Origin: Montifringilla adamsi
Lineage: Eukaryota > Chordata > Aves > Passeriformes > Passeridae
Assembly: GCA_017590115.1 (NCBI GenBank)
Contig: JAGGNK010008437.1
Location: 1 to 64,000, forward strand
DNA: 64,000 nt
Direction of reading: 5' to 3'
Below the pieces are notes generated by a model. That model ran no database searches. It was given only the letters and a program-made list of their open reading frames with translations, and had not been told where the DNA came from. Positions 22,930 to 33,005 of this stretch are shown here, one piece after another (position 1 is the stretch's first letter; every line of letters starts with the position of its first letter). Both the position numbers and the translations under genes were made by a program.

Positions 22930-23939
22930 ATGGAGTTTAGGTTTATGGTTTAATCGAGGGGAAGGCAGTGTCCAAATTAAACTGATTTCACTTTTGTTTT
23001 GATTACATTTTTTTTCTGTGCTAAGTCTGAAAATCAAGGACATCTTTTTGGAAGTGCTCAGAATCCAAGATCTCTGCTTTGGTAGTAGCTGAGTGACCCC
23101 TCAGAGCCTGCTTGCCTTGAACTGAATACACAAAGATGTGAGTTCTTTCAGCCCCTTTTTTTAGAGAGAAAAAAACCCCCAGGCTCAATCCTAATTCAGC
23201 CTATGCTGAATTCTCTGAAAAATCTGACTTACTGAAGGAAGTAACATTTTCTGATACTTGTGGTATCAGAATGTGCAAAATTTACAATTCATTCAGACAC
23301 TTGTTAATCCAGACCAATAATGCTCTTATTAATGTTTTAACACAGTTGATAGAAATAAAATTTCTTGAAATTTTGGCTTTAGTCTTCAATGATATTTTGA
23401 ATATGAGAGTATTAATTTGAGAGAGGAACAGAATGCATTTACACAGTTCTAGTATGTTTTTTTCAGCAGATCCTCTTATTTTTCTTCTCTAACTTAAGCA
23501 TTAAAGCAAAACACCTGCTTTTAAAATGCAGCTCAAATGTAACTGTTTCTGCTATTTTGCACTTGTTTTTCGTTATCTGAAATATTCAGTTGTAATTTGC
23601 TTTGTAGCATTCTTTGTAGTTGTGGGACTGAAAAAATGACCAGAAGAATTTTTCCAACCATAGAACATATATAGAACAGTATTAGACTCTTTGTCAATAT
23701 TTGTATTTTGCTTTATATGTACCATTATTAAATCTATGCTTTGTAATAAATTTTATCAAGCAGTTCAATTACAGCAATTGTTTTTCAGCAAGCTAGACAA
23801 AGAAAGCATTCATTTAGGAAAGCAAGTTTTCCACATACTCCTTGTGCATTATTCCCCCTGAGTGAACTCCTTGCAGTTCAATAATTACAGTGTAATATAA
23901 CAAAACTATCAGCTACTGTATAAGAGTATAAACGGTTAA
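22930..23939. other. AT-rich intergenic DNA
   Basis: No gene or mobile element was recognised between the solo LTR and the 3' end of Topors-like copy B. Confidence 0.55.
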
Positions 23940-23945
23940 TTTATT
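23940..23945 (-). promoter_or_regulatory. Polyadenylation signal of Topors-like copy B
   Basis: AATAAA on the minus strand, about 115 nt past the stop codon of the gene at 24061. Confidence 0.6.
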
Positions 23946-24060
23946 AAAGTTAACTCCTTCATTCCAGCAGTGCTGGAATCATTCCCACTTCATTCCCACT
24001 GCTGTAGCTGGGACTACATTTTCAAATGTGCTCACATTTCAGTGTGTCATGTTCTGTCAC

Positions 24061-25314
24061 TTACTGAGGGATCTTGGAGCCCCCAGCACTGGAGGACTGC
24101 TCCGGCAGGGACTTCACCAGGCACTGCATGGAAGCAAGACCTGGGAAGCTGCAGCTGTTTCCCAAAGTTGCTGCAGGCTTGCTTGGTCCGGGTTTCATCT
24201 CTTCCTCTGATGAGAGCCCTTCAGGGCTGCAGGGTTGCACAGGTGCCCGTCTTGGCCTCTTGCTGGGTGGGGGAGAATCCTGGGGGCTGGGGGCTCTCCT
24301 CTTTTGGGCACGCCAAGGCTCCCTGTGAGACTGGTCCCAGCCCTCTACCTGGCTGCAGATGCCACCCTGGGCAGATGGACCTGCCACCACTGCCTGCTCT
24401 GGTTCCTCCTGGGACTTGTCCCTCTCTGTGGGAATGGGCACAGGTGGGTGGTGCCTGGGACTCCCTTGGAGAGCGGCCTCTGCTGCTCCTGCTTCCTCCT
24501 CCACATTTAACCGTGCTGGGACGCTGGCAGGAATCCTTTCCTGGGAGCTGCTGGAACTGGAGCTTCTGGACATAGAGCTGGAGCTGGAGCTGGCCCTGGC
24601 CACAAGGCTGTCAGTCTCCTCCCTGCCAATGCTGAAAAGCAGCAGCTTCTGGGCCTCGTCATTGCACTTGGCCACAATGACAGTGATGAGGCCATGGACC
24701 AGCGGTGCTGTGTGTTCCCCAAGGCAGTTCTGCAGTGTCTGGACTAAGTTCTCCACATTCAGACCATGGAGGCAGAGATCATGCAGGATGTTGCTCTGTG
24801 CAACTTGTACCAGCCACCACTGATCCTGGAATATTCCCTCCAGCCTCTCACACAGCCAGGGCCTCACAGGATCCAAGAGGTGCTGTTGTTGTTGGAACAG
24901 TCTTGCCCACACCTCAGGCAGGAGGCCACCCACAGGCTCTGATCCAGCAGCCCCCTGCTCAGGTGGGGACAGTGTTCCCTGTGGAGAAGGTGCAGGAGAC
25001 ACCAGAGGGCCATGGGGGGTGGTTTCATCCAGGAGGATGGGAGCTGCCCCTGTGTGGCTGCTGGTCTCTGCTGACTCTTCAGGGGAGATGACAGCAAACA
25101 GCAGATAGTCCTGTTCAGCCCGTTCAGAAAACCTGACTGTCTCTATCAGTGTCCTGCAGAGTGGGCATGATGGATTTGTTTGTGTCCACCGTATGATGCA
25201 GCCCAGGCAGAACTGGTGGTGACAGGGGAGAGCAGAAGCTACATCCTTTGGAGTGTCCTGGCAGATGAGGCAGTTACTGTAATTTTCTCTGGCCATTTTT
25301 GTGCTTGGCAGCAT
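24061..25314 (-). CDS. Topors-like RING-finger protein, copy B (intact, 417 aa, or 411 aa from the second Met)
   Basis: Probable E3 ubiquitin ligase of the avian Topors-like family. Near the N-terminus is a complete C3HC4 RING: CLIC, CHHQFCLGC and CPLC, within about residues 15-53. Next come a Pro/Ser spacer, a conserved helical block (GGLLPEVWARLFQQQQHLLD), a long Ser tract near residues 240-265, and a basic tail with AQKRRAPSPQDS and KRPRR that could direct it to the nucleus. The other two copies begin MAT directly before the RING, so the start at 25296 (ATG with A at -3 and G at +4) is more likely than 25314. The coding part has no intron. Upstream DNA to about 26100 resembles the flank of copy A, so the two arose by tandem duplication of a gene with its promoter. 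Human TOPORS is much longer; substrate and expression are unknown. Confidence 0.85.
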   Translation of the reverse strand: MLPSTKMARENYSNCLICQDTPKDVASALPCHHQFCLGCIIRWTQTNPSCPLCRTLIETVRFSERAEQDYLLFAVISPEESAETSSHTGAAPILLDETTPHGPLVSPAPSPQGTLSPPEQGAAGSEPVGGLLPEVWARLFQQQQHLLDPVRPWLCERLEGIFQDQWWLVQVAQSNILHDLCLHGLNVENLVQTLQNCLGEHTAPLVHGLITVIVAKCNDEAQKLLLFSIGREETDSLVARASSSSSSMSRSSSSSSSQERIPASVPARLNVEEEAGAAEAALQGSPRHHPPVPIPTERDKSQEEPEQAVVAGPSAQGGICSQVEGWDQSHREPWRAQKRRAPSPQDSPPPSKRPRRAPVQPCSPEGLSSEEEMKPGPSKPAATLGNSCSFPGLASMQCLVKSLPEQSSSAGGSKIPQ

Positions 25315-26100
25315 TTTGGGGAGAGCTGAGGATCAGGAGCTACTCTCCTTCATTGGCATCACACACTGCAGGAGAAGCTGTAGTCACTGACTGTCCCAGG
25401 GAGGGGAGGTAGGAATGGCCAGGCCTCTGAAGAAGAACACTCTCCCACCTCCGTTAGTGCCATCACCCACCCCATGGCCACTCCAATGGGACATTTTTGT
25501 GCACAGCTCACCCTCAGTGCTGCACCTGCAGTACCTGGCTGCCCCAACCAGGAAGGGCAGGGAAACAGGAGCGATGGCTCTAGGAGGGGCATTGTAGGAG
25601 AGATGTTGATGGCAGCCCCCAACACACCACCAGTGCTGGGAAAAGCCTGGTTTGACTCTGCAGACCCCAGAGTCTTCCTCAGCCCGAGTCAAGGCTTGGG
25701 CCAGATTGGCCCAGTTACTGCTGGTGCCCAAATAAAATCAGCAGTAGATATCTTGTCACAATCTGGTACTTGGGATGTCACCTTCCAGAGCCTGGTGATG
25801 TCACAATGGGATGTTCCCCACTACAGATGCACAGTGCCAGGAAAGAAAAGAAAATAGTTTCTTGTTTTGAACTTCTACATTTTCATGTTGCTCTCCCTTG
25901 GTCATCTGTGTCGTGCATCCATGGCTGTGTGTCTTGTCCCTGCTCCTGACACATTGCCAAGGTGTCTCAATGAGCAGGAATGTGGTGGGAGCAGTCAGGA
26001 TGGACTGCTTGTGGCTGGATGATGCCTCCTTCCCTCACTGCCTTTCCCTGAGCAATGCCAGGATTTGGAGTATTTGGGTGGCCAGCCCTGGGTGAGAGGA
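25315..26100. repeat. 5' flank shared by Topors-like copies B and A
   Basis: Similar stretches occur at about 27830-28200, including CCATGGCTGTGTGTCTTG and GTGGCCAGCCCTGGGTGAGAG. They mark a duplicated unit of about 2.5 kb that includes probable promoter sequence. Confidence 0.7.
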
Positions 26101-26600
26101 AGGATCCCCTCCAGCTGTAGACATGTAGGCCACTGTGCCCAGCTGTGAGAGAAAGCCCCTGCCAGGCCCCTCAGGCACACCTGGTGTGGGGGGACATCTC
26201 TTTGTGATCCCCATGCTGACACCCCAGGGTGGTGCTCAGGTTTCCAGGGATACTCCTTTTGGGTGAGCAGAGCTCGGAATGACCTCCAGGCACTGGGGCC
26301 AAGTCGGGCAATAGGGAGCTGCCAGCAGAAGCCAGGGGTGATGCCCAGTTTGATCCTCAATGTACCTGTGACAAAGATAATTTGCCCCTCCTGCGCACTC
26401 CACCTTTGTCATCTGCTGCACTGTGGGTGCGTGGCTGCAGCAGGGTTTTCTGTGGGAAGAGGCACCACTGATATGGCCCTGAGGCTCCAGGGCCCATGGC
26501 TGTACCCCTCAGCATGCAGGTGCCACCAACAGTGGAGCACAAGGGGAAGAGTAAAGTCAATAGTAGGAAGAGAATCCCAGAGATTGTGTGAGTGAAACAA

Positions 26601-26606
26601 TTTATT
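26601..26606 (-). promoter_or_regulatory. Polyadenylation signal of Topors-like copy A
   Basis: AATAAA on the minus strand, 20 nt past the stop of the +1-frame ORF and 42 nt past the paralogous RING-frame stop. Confidence 0.55.
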
Positions 26607-26625
26607 TTCTTTTATTATTTCCTGA

Positions 26626-27156
26626 CTAAAGGGTTGCAGGAGTCCTGCTAGTGTTGCTGACAGGGTGGCCTCCTGCTGGGAGAAGGAGAATCCTGGGAGC
26701 TAGGGACTCTCTTCTTTGGGAGGTGCTGGGACCCCTTGGGCAAGAAGTTCCTGCCCTGGCTGAGAGCAGAGAAGCTGTGGCTGCAGCCCTGGGTAGAGCA
26801 ACCTGCCAGCACTGGCTGCTACAGTCTCTCCTGGCTCTGGTCCCACTCTGAGGGGTTGGGTACAGGTGAGGGGCGGCTGGGGCTCCCAGTGGAGGTGGAT
26901 GCTGATATACCAGGTTTTTTCTCCACCTTGGAAGCTGCAGAGCTACTGGTGGGGGTCCCCTCCCAGGAGCTACTGGGCTGAGAGCTGCTGGATCTGGATC
27001 TGGATCTTCTGCAGCTGCTGGAGCTCCTGGAGCTGGAGCTGGAGCTGGAGCTGGAGCTGGAGCTGGAGCTGGCCATAGGGCTGATGTTCTCATCCCTGAC
27101 AGGACCAGAGCGCAGCAGCCTCTGGGCCTCCTTGCTGCACTGGCCCACAATGACAC
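26626..27156 (-). other. Overlapping +1-frame ORF in Topors-like copy A (176 codons)
   Basis: Open in the +1 frame relative to the RING protein and running 193 nt past its stop. It contains a Pro-Ala repeat from the hexanucleotide array and shares ASAARRPRGCC and ARAGT blocks and the Thr-Leu-stop end with the ORF at 7098-7568. In copy B this frame closes at 24507. Coding status is unproven. Confidence 0.3.
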
Positions 27157-27769
27157 TGCTGATGCTGTGGATCAGTGGCACTGTGTGCTCGCGGAGGAGG
27201 GGCTGCAGCACCTGGACCAGCATCTCCACATCTGGACCGTAGATGCAGAGGCTGTACAGGATGCAGCTCTCTATGTCCTCAATCAGCCACCACTGATCCC
27301 AGTATATTCCCTCCAGCCTCTGACGCAGACATGGCTGCACAGGGTCCAGGAGATGCTGCTGTTGTCGGAACAGTCCTGCCCACACCTCGGGCAGGAGGCC
27401 ACCCACAGGCTCTGGCCCTGCAGCCCCCTGCTCAGCTGGAGACAGTGTTCCCTGTGGTGAAGACAGAGGTGTCACGGCTGCATGACTGGGGCTGTTTTCA
27501 TCCAGGAGGAAGGGAGTTCTCCCTGCCTGGCTGTTGGTCTGTGGTGACTCTTCAGAGGCTCTGATGACCATGTCTACATAGTCATCTTCTTCATGGCCAG
27601 GAAACCTGACAGTCTCTACTGGCCTGCTGCAGAGTGGGCACACTGGACTTCTCCTTGTCCACTGCAGGATGCACTCCAAACAGAACTGGTGGTCACAGGG
27701 CAAAGCAGAAGCCACATCATTCTGAATGTCCTGGCAGATGGAGCAGCTCCAATCTGTCCCTGTGGCCAT
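26819..27769 (-). CDS. Topors-like RING-finger protein, copy A (316 aa, C-terminally shortened)
   Basis: It has a complete RING (CSIC, CDHQFCLEC, CPLC) right after the start MATGTDWS, the helical block GGLLPEVWAGLFRQQQHLLD, and a Ser tract encoded by a hexanucleotide array at about 27025-27072. The frame ends at TAG 26819-26821, right after SEWDQSQERL. In copies B and C this position continues as EEPEQ. In copy A the same frame stays open beyond the TAG to a second stop at 26648-26650 and still shows tail residues similar to the paralogs (SSQDSPSPSRRPP). The TAG is thus a recent nonsense change that removes about 57 residues, including the basic tail. The RING is intact, so a shortened ligase is possible. 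Confidence 0.75.
   Translation of the reverse strand: MATGTDWSCSICQDIQNDVASALPCDHQFCLECILQWTRRSPVCPLCSRPVETVRFPGHEEDDYVDMVIRASEESPQTNSQAGRTPFLLDENSPSHAAVTPLSSPQGTLSPAEQGAAGPEPVGGLLPEVWAGLFRQQQHLLDPVQPCLRQRLEGIYWDQWWLIEDIESCILYSLCIYGPDVEMLVQVLQPLLREHTVPLIHSISSVIVGQCSKEAQRLLRSGPVRDENISPMASSSSSSSSSSSSSSRSSSSCRRSRSRSSSSQPSSSWEGTPTSSSAASKVEKKPGISASTSTGSPSRPSPVPNPSEWDQSQERL
27025..27072. repeat. (CTGGAG)n hexanucleotide array within Topors-like copy A
   Basis: About eight nearly perfect 6-bp units. On the minus strand they encode Ser in the RING frame and Pro-Ala in the +1 frame. Copies B and C lack the long array, so it expanded in copy A. Confidence 0.9.
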
Positions 27770-28199
27770 TTCTGTGCTCTGCAGAGGGCTGGGGAGAGGT
27801 GAGGACCATGATCTGCTCCCACGTGCAGAAATGCTTGGCAGGAGTCAAGGTTTGAACCAGACTGGCCCAGGCTCTGCTGGTACCCAAATATCAGCAGAGA
27901 GATACATGATGTCAGAATCCATCCTCTGGTGAGGTCACAATCTGTCACTTGTGATGTCATCAGGATGTTCTCCACTGCAGGTGCACAATGCCAGGAGGAA
28001 AAAAGAACTAGGAGTTTCTTCTGTTGAACTTCTGCATTTCCACGTTGCTCTTCCTTGATCACCTGTGTCACACATCCATGGCTGTGTGTCTTGACCCTGC
28101 TTCTGACACATGGAGTGTCTGCAACTGCCCCTCGCTACCTTTTCTTGTTCATTGGTGGGATTAGGAGGATTTGAGTGGTCCGTGGCCAGCCCTGGGTGA

Positions 28200-28966
28200 G
28201 AGTCTCCCACTCCTGTGGGTTGTGTCCCTGCTGTCTCTTTTCTTCAGAGAAGCAGAAAGGAATGTTTTACTCCAGACCCATCCACTCCCACTGGCACTTG
28301 CCCACAGTGCCAGGTCCCTCTCCACTTCCCAAGCCTCCATGCTTCTGGAAGCCAGTGTGTTGCTGCTCCTCAAACCCACCAGTAATGGAACCTGATCCCA
28401 CAGCTGCAGGAAGGAGATGGAGTTGGTGCCTTCCTGAATAGGGTAGAAGGGCCCTTTGCCCATGACTCCAGAGAGACCAAGAACCATCACCATTGTTGGC
28501 CCCACTGTCCCATCATCCCTTCTTATCTCGAGCTATTGTCAGCATATTTGAGCCATTAGCACGCCTTTTTACATTTAGAAGAGCATACTTTGTTAGCTCG
28601 AGGGCTGGATGGTGCAAGTTGGGACTGCTGGCGGGGGCAGAGCAGGCACTGGCTCTGCTCAAGTGACAGCCTCAAATAACATGCTCAAGTGACAGCCCCT
28701 GGTCTCTATTCACGGGGCTTCTCATCTGCCCCCCTCTGGGAGAGGCCATCACGTCCAGGCTTTTCAGGCCTACACCAGATTTTCCCAGGATTTTTTGAAG
28801 TCACAGTTTGTCATCTCTAGAACTCTGCTGGATCAATGGTGATGGCACAAGGACACTTTATGGTGCTTTCTGGGACTGTGTGACTGTTCTGCTTTGCTTA
28901 CCCAGTAAAAAGGTTTTGGTGTTGAGTTTCAGAAAATCACCAGATGCTCTTTTCTCTTTAAGTAAC
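28200..28966. other. Intergenic DNA
   Basis: No gene recognised. The 114-codon minus-strand ORF at 28161-28505 has no visible domain. Confidence 0.5.
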
Positions 28967-29342
28967 TGTCTTGGTTTGGAATGGGAGAAAAATTCAGGGA
29001 GGTGATGTAAAGCTTTTTGTGTTATTGACAGTCTGTTGAACTGCTGAGAACTGGACACGCTTCTGTGAAACACACATGTTAAAGACGAAAAACTCCGGGA
29101 ACTCTCTCTTTCTTTTCTGGTCAGCGAGGAGGTGGCGGGCTCCGGCCTTAGCCCCTGTCTCGGCCAGGCTGGGCCGGGTGCTTCTGCCGCGGCCGGGCCC
29201 CTTCCTCTCCCCCCAGGCCGCCCGCCGGCCCTCTCGGCTCCAGCCTGGCTGGGCCGGGCTTCAGCGGCTGCCGGGCAGGAAGGCAGGGGAGGCTGCCGAG
29301 CCCTAGTCGGAGCAGGGCGCCTGGTTGTGGCTGTGAAGGTCT

Positions 29343-29932
29343 TGTTGGAAAATAATTAAATGTAGAAAATTTGTAAAATATAATGTGTAGGTAAGATAGG
29401 AATTTATAACCATTTGAAGTGTGTTGTAACTTTCGGAGTGTGTTGTAAGAATGTAACCATAGAATTCAAGCAACCCTAACAAATGTTTAATCAGGGGAGG
29501 GAAGCAAGAATGCTGATTTGTATACAATGTTCTGGAAATAATGATAAGTACCTGATTTATAGTCTTGGTTTTGGCTTAAGGAATGTGTCACGAGTATCAC
29601 GAGGAGCAAGTTGCCAAGAAAGGGGAATTGTTGACGGTCGTTGCTTAGAGAATCTGTAACGGACTGCACGTACACATATCATATATAAGGAGATCGATGT
29701 ATCAGTGGCGTTGGAGCTCTGATTTGGGACTGCGGTCCCCAGACTCCCGGGCCCTCAATAAAGCACCGCACAAAGCTTACGGGTTTTGTGTCTCTGTTTG
29801 GGCAACAGTCTCGCCATCAGGCTCCCTCCCTCCAGCGCGGCTGAAACTAGAGACCTCCCCTGTCTGTGCAGAAAACTAAAGACCGGCCATGAGGCCGATC
29901 TTGACTCAGCCTCGCCGCAGCTCTCTGCTACA
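29343..29932 (+). mobile_element. Nested ERV LTR
   Basis: It contains a TATA box (CATATATAAGG near 29683) followed about 70 bp later by AATAAAGCACC (29758) and a U5-like end CTCTGCTACA. The start is placed at TGTTGGAAAA, but no target duplication was found and the left edge is uncertain. Confidence 0.6.
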
Positions 29933-31500
29933 AATGACTAGCGGTCTGGGAGGCCTCAGGCGTGATGTTAACCCTTTCAGTACCTCAGTCTTCTTTCAGC
30001 TGAGAGAGAAGAACAACATGTAAGCATGTAAAAGAACAGCATGAAGACATTAAGGTCAGTGTAGAAGAAGTCTCAGATGGGAAGGAGGAGGAGATGCTTT
30101 GTTTTTTCGAGCTGAAATCTTCTTGTAAGTTATAAAGAAAGGACTCTTTTTCCTTATAATGCATGAAACTATGGGGAGATTGTCATAAGTAAAAATTAAA
30201 TATGCCCAATTCTAATAAAAATAAAAATAATTTATTCGCAACTGAAATACAGTCCCGACTGTTATGAATAAAAAGTTATTTATTTTTGTTTAAGGTTGCA
30301 GAGTTAAAACAGGTTGGACCAGTTGCTGTTAAGTTAGCTTCATTGTTAAGAGTTCTTCTTCAATTGCCCGTTAATGGTTGGTGATTAGCCATTGTCCCCC
30401 TGATGCTTGCCCGGGAGCGACACCTGGACACTGCAGCACCAGGGGAATGGGAGTGGCATCAGAGCTAGTATGGAGATGAGAAATGCATTGCACCAAATCT
30501 TCCAGTTTTCCAGGAAAACCCCTAAAAACAACGAGCCAACATAGAATTAGGGGACCCAGGTGACGTTTAAGGATGGGCACATAGTCCAGTGCCTGCTTGG
30601 ATCCTTTTTGCTTCTCACCCTGTCCTGAAAGGATGTTCACTAAGGAGGGGACCCGAAGTGTTGGACCGAAAAGTAGGAATCTGCTAATCTCTCGTGAGGA
30701 CGCAGTCCCCAGCTCTGCCTGCAGACCAGCGGACAAAGCTGCTTCATCCTCCTCCTCCTCTGTGCCACTCCTGGGAGCTGCGGCGGCGTGGGCGCAACCC
30801 GTCAATTTCTCCCCACCTGAGCTGAATCTCTTTAATAAAGGCATTAAAAAGGAGAAAGATCTCCTGCCCACTTATTTCAGTCTCAACAGCCAACAATCAA
30901 ACTGACAGCATAACACCCCAGGAGATAGGCTGGGTGAACGTGGATTTGGCCTCTATCGCACCAAATCCCCCTCGTCCACACAGGCTACTCCTAGGGAACC
31001 ATTCTGATACTCTTTATTTGGCCCGCGGCAGAGTCCCTTTGTCTCCTTTTAGAGTTCTTCATATTCAAGTTGTTTCTTTTCTTCAGCCTGAGCTGCACAA
31101 AGCCTTCCTCCGGGAATCGATCCATGTATTTCCCCGATTCCCGGAATCCTGTATTCAGGTGGCAGGTGTTGATGGCCCTTGCTATCTCAGATGCGTATCT
31201 TTCCGGGCCATCATCTTTGGGCATTACTGGATATATGCTTCCATGAACAACCATCTCCTGTGCAGCCGAGGTTTTCTTTGTATGTAAATGTCTCCTTGCC
31301 GGTCTGCCGCAGTTTCCCCATTGCCGCTTTCCTTCCCCCAGCTAGCTGATGTTGAGTGTGGGGGGGCGGCACTTTTCTCCTGAGGATGAAATACCTACCC
31401 CCCCCCTTTCCTATGTACAGCCGGTTTGGTTTATATTTTATAGAAGTCCATATATATAGATTTTATCTGCACTTATTACTAACTATATCCCTAACAGAGA
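29933..31500. other. Unidentified interior of the composite LTR element
   Basis: ORFs at 30371-30871 (minus) and 30934-31287 (plus) have no recognised domain. A C-run and purine-rich patches occur near 31390. It may be internal sequence of a non-autonomous ERV. Confidence 0.4.
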
Positions 31501-32386
31501 TGAAAGTGTTTAAAAGGCCTCTATGCTAAAATAAGTGGATGTTAAAATGGCTGTGATCTCATGAGAAGTTTGAGCAGAAAAAGAGAGTAGTCCTGTGCTT
31601 CTAGAAAAAGAAGATTTCTGCTCCCAGGCATGAAGATGATTTTAGAAATAGACAATAAAGAGAACTTTTACCTTTGAACAGCACATCTTTAAAACAATAC
31701 CCTATAAGTCAACGTGGCCCATTGACAAGCTGTAAGAAGCCATGTGGTAATGGGAAGGACTTCAGGATAGCAGAGTTCCCCGGGTGGCTGCTGTTCATGA
31801 CAAATTAAGAGCCACAAGATAACTATTTCCTTTCCTCTTGTGGAGAAGTCTCCATGACCTTAACAAGAGAGACTTCTCTCCCTCAGTGAACTGAAGAAAG
31901 ACTATTTTAGAAGTGGTTAGAAATCTTGGGTGTGGTTTCTTTTCATTGTCAGTAAGAAAGAAAAGGTTGTGGGAGAGGAGAAGTGTTCTGGAGGGTTTGT
32001 TTTGATTCTTACCACTTTTTTTCCTTTTAGTTACTTTTAATAAAATTTTCTTTATACCCTCTTAAAGTTTTGAGCCTGCTTTGCCATTCTCCTAATCCCA
32101 TCTCACAGCAGAAAGTGAGTGTATTGGTGATTGGCCAGCAACAAACCTACCACATTCTTTAGTGCATTGGCCAGAAAAATTACAAATTGGAGAAATCTTA
32201 AATTGACAAACCTAAACCACAACACGAAATTAGTGTTTCTGCCCAGTTTCGAACTAAAACCACCACAGTAACTGTAAACTCCTTCCCAGTTTTTCCCAGA
32301 CACCTAAAAGCTACAATTAGCTCAGGCTTTTTAAAAAGGTAATGAGAATCAATATATTTCCTTAGACAAGTCTGAGGATTCTTTAT

Positions 32387-33005
32387 TGTGAAAAACTCCA
32401 ATCACTTGCTTTTAAAACTTTAAAAGTTTAATAGTAATAAAATGGTAATAAAAATAGTAATATAATTAGAGTAATAAAATTTGAACAGTTGAGATTAGGA
32501 CAATATGAGACAATAAAAACAAAGAGATACGGATGTCCGGGTACCTTTTTCTAGGCAACACAAGCCTGAAAAAGGACCCCCGTTAACAGAGGATTAACCC
32601 TTAAAAACAATCGCCTGTTGCATATTCATACACCTCACACATGATGCATAAATTCCATTCAAACACAGGATTCTCTCTGGTCACTGTCAACTTCTTCCTC
32701 TTAATCCTCATGCCGTCTTCCTGTCTGAGTGAGGTGGGAAGAGGTTAGTTTTCTGCTGATAAGGGAGCAATAAATTCCCTTTCTCTGAAAGATTTAGGTG
32801 TCCTGTGGCTGCTATCTGCTGCAAGTCCTTTCTTAAAAAAATATCTTACATAGCATAGTTTCTATTTTAACATGATGTTATAACCTAAAACTGTATTTAA
32901 CACACTGCTTAAGAAAATTAATACAGTATAACTTTCTAACATAACACATACAATATTCATTTTAATACTTGCAAAAAGCCAATCATAAAATACACATTTT
33001 TCACA
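32387..33005 (-). mobile_element. ERVL-type LTR, minus strand, copy 2
   Basis: It closely matches 21600-22179 in the same orientation, including GCATATTCATACACCTCACAC, TTAACAGAGGATTAACCCTT and the ATTTTTCACA end. It is longer because of small insertions, for example near 32830. The pair could be two independent solo LTRs. Confidence 0.8.

Larger units (their letters stand above)
28967..32267 (+). mobile_element. Composite LTR element bounded by a 5-bp target duplication
   Basis: It starts TGTCTTGGTTTGG, a common start of passerine LTRs, and ends AAAACCACCACA. GTAAC flanks both sides (28962-28966 and 32268-32272). A GC-rich stretch follows the start (about 29120-29335). Near the end, TTTTAATAAAATTTTC at about 32035 and TTTTGAGCCTGCTTTGCC resemble the polyadenylation region of the same LTR type. 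The middle holds at least one nested LTR and unidentified sequence. A 5-bp match can occur by chance, so treating the whole 3.3 kb as one insertion is an inference. Confidence 0.5.

Noticed and set aside
23970..24575. 201-codon plus-strand ORF
   Set aside because: Largely antisense to Topors-like copy B; it has no domain and is explained by the GC-rich gene below it.
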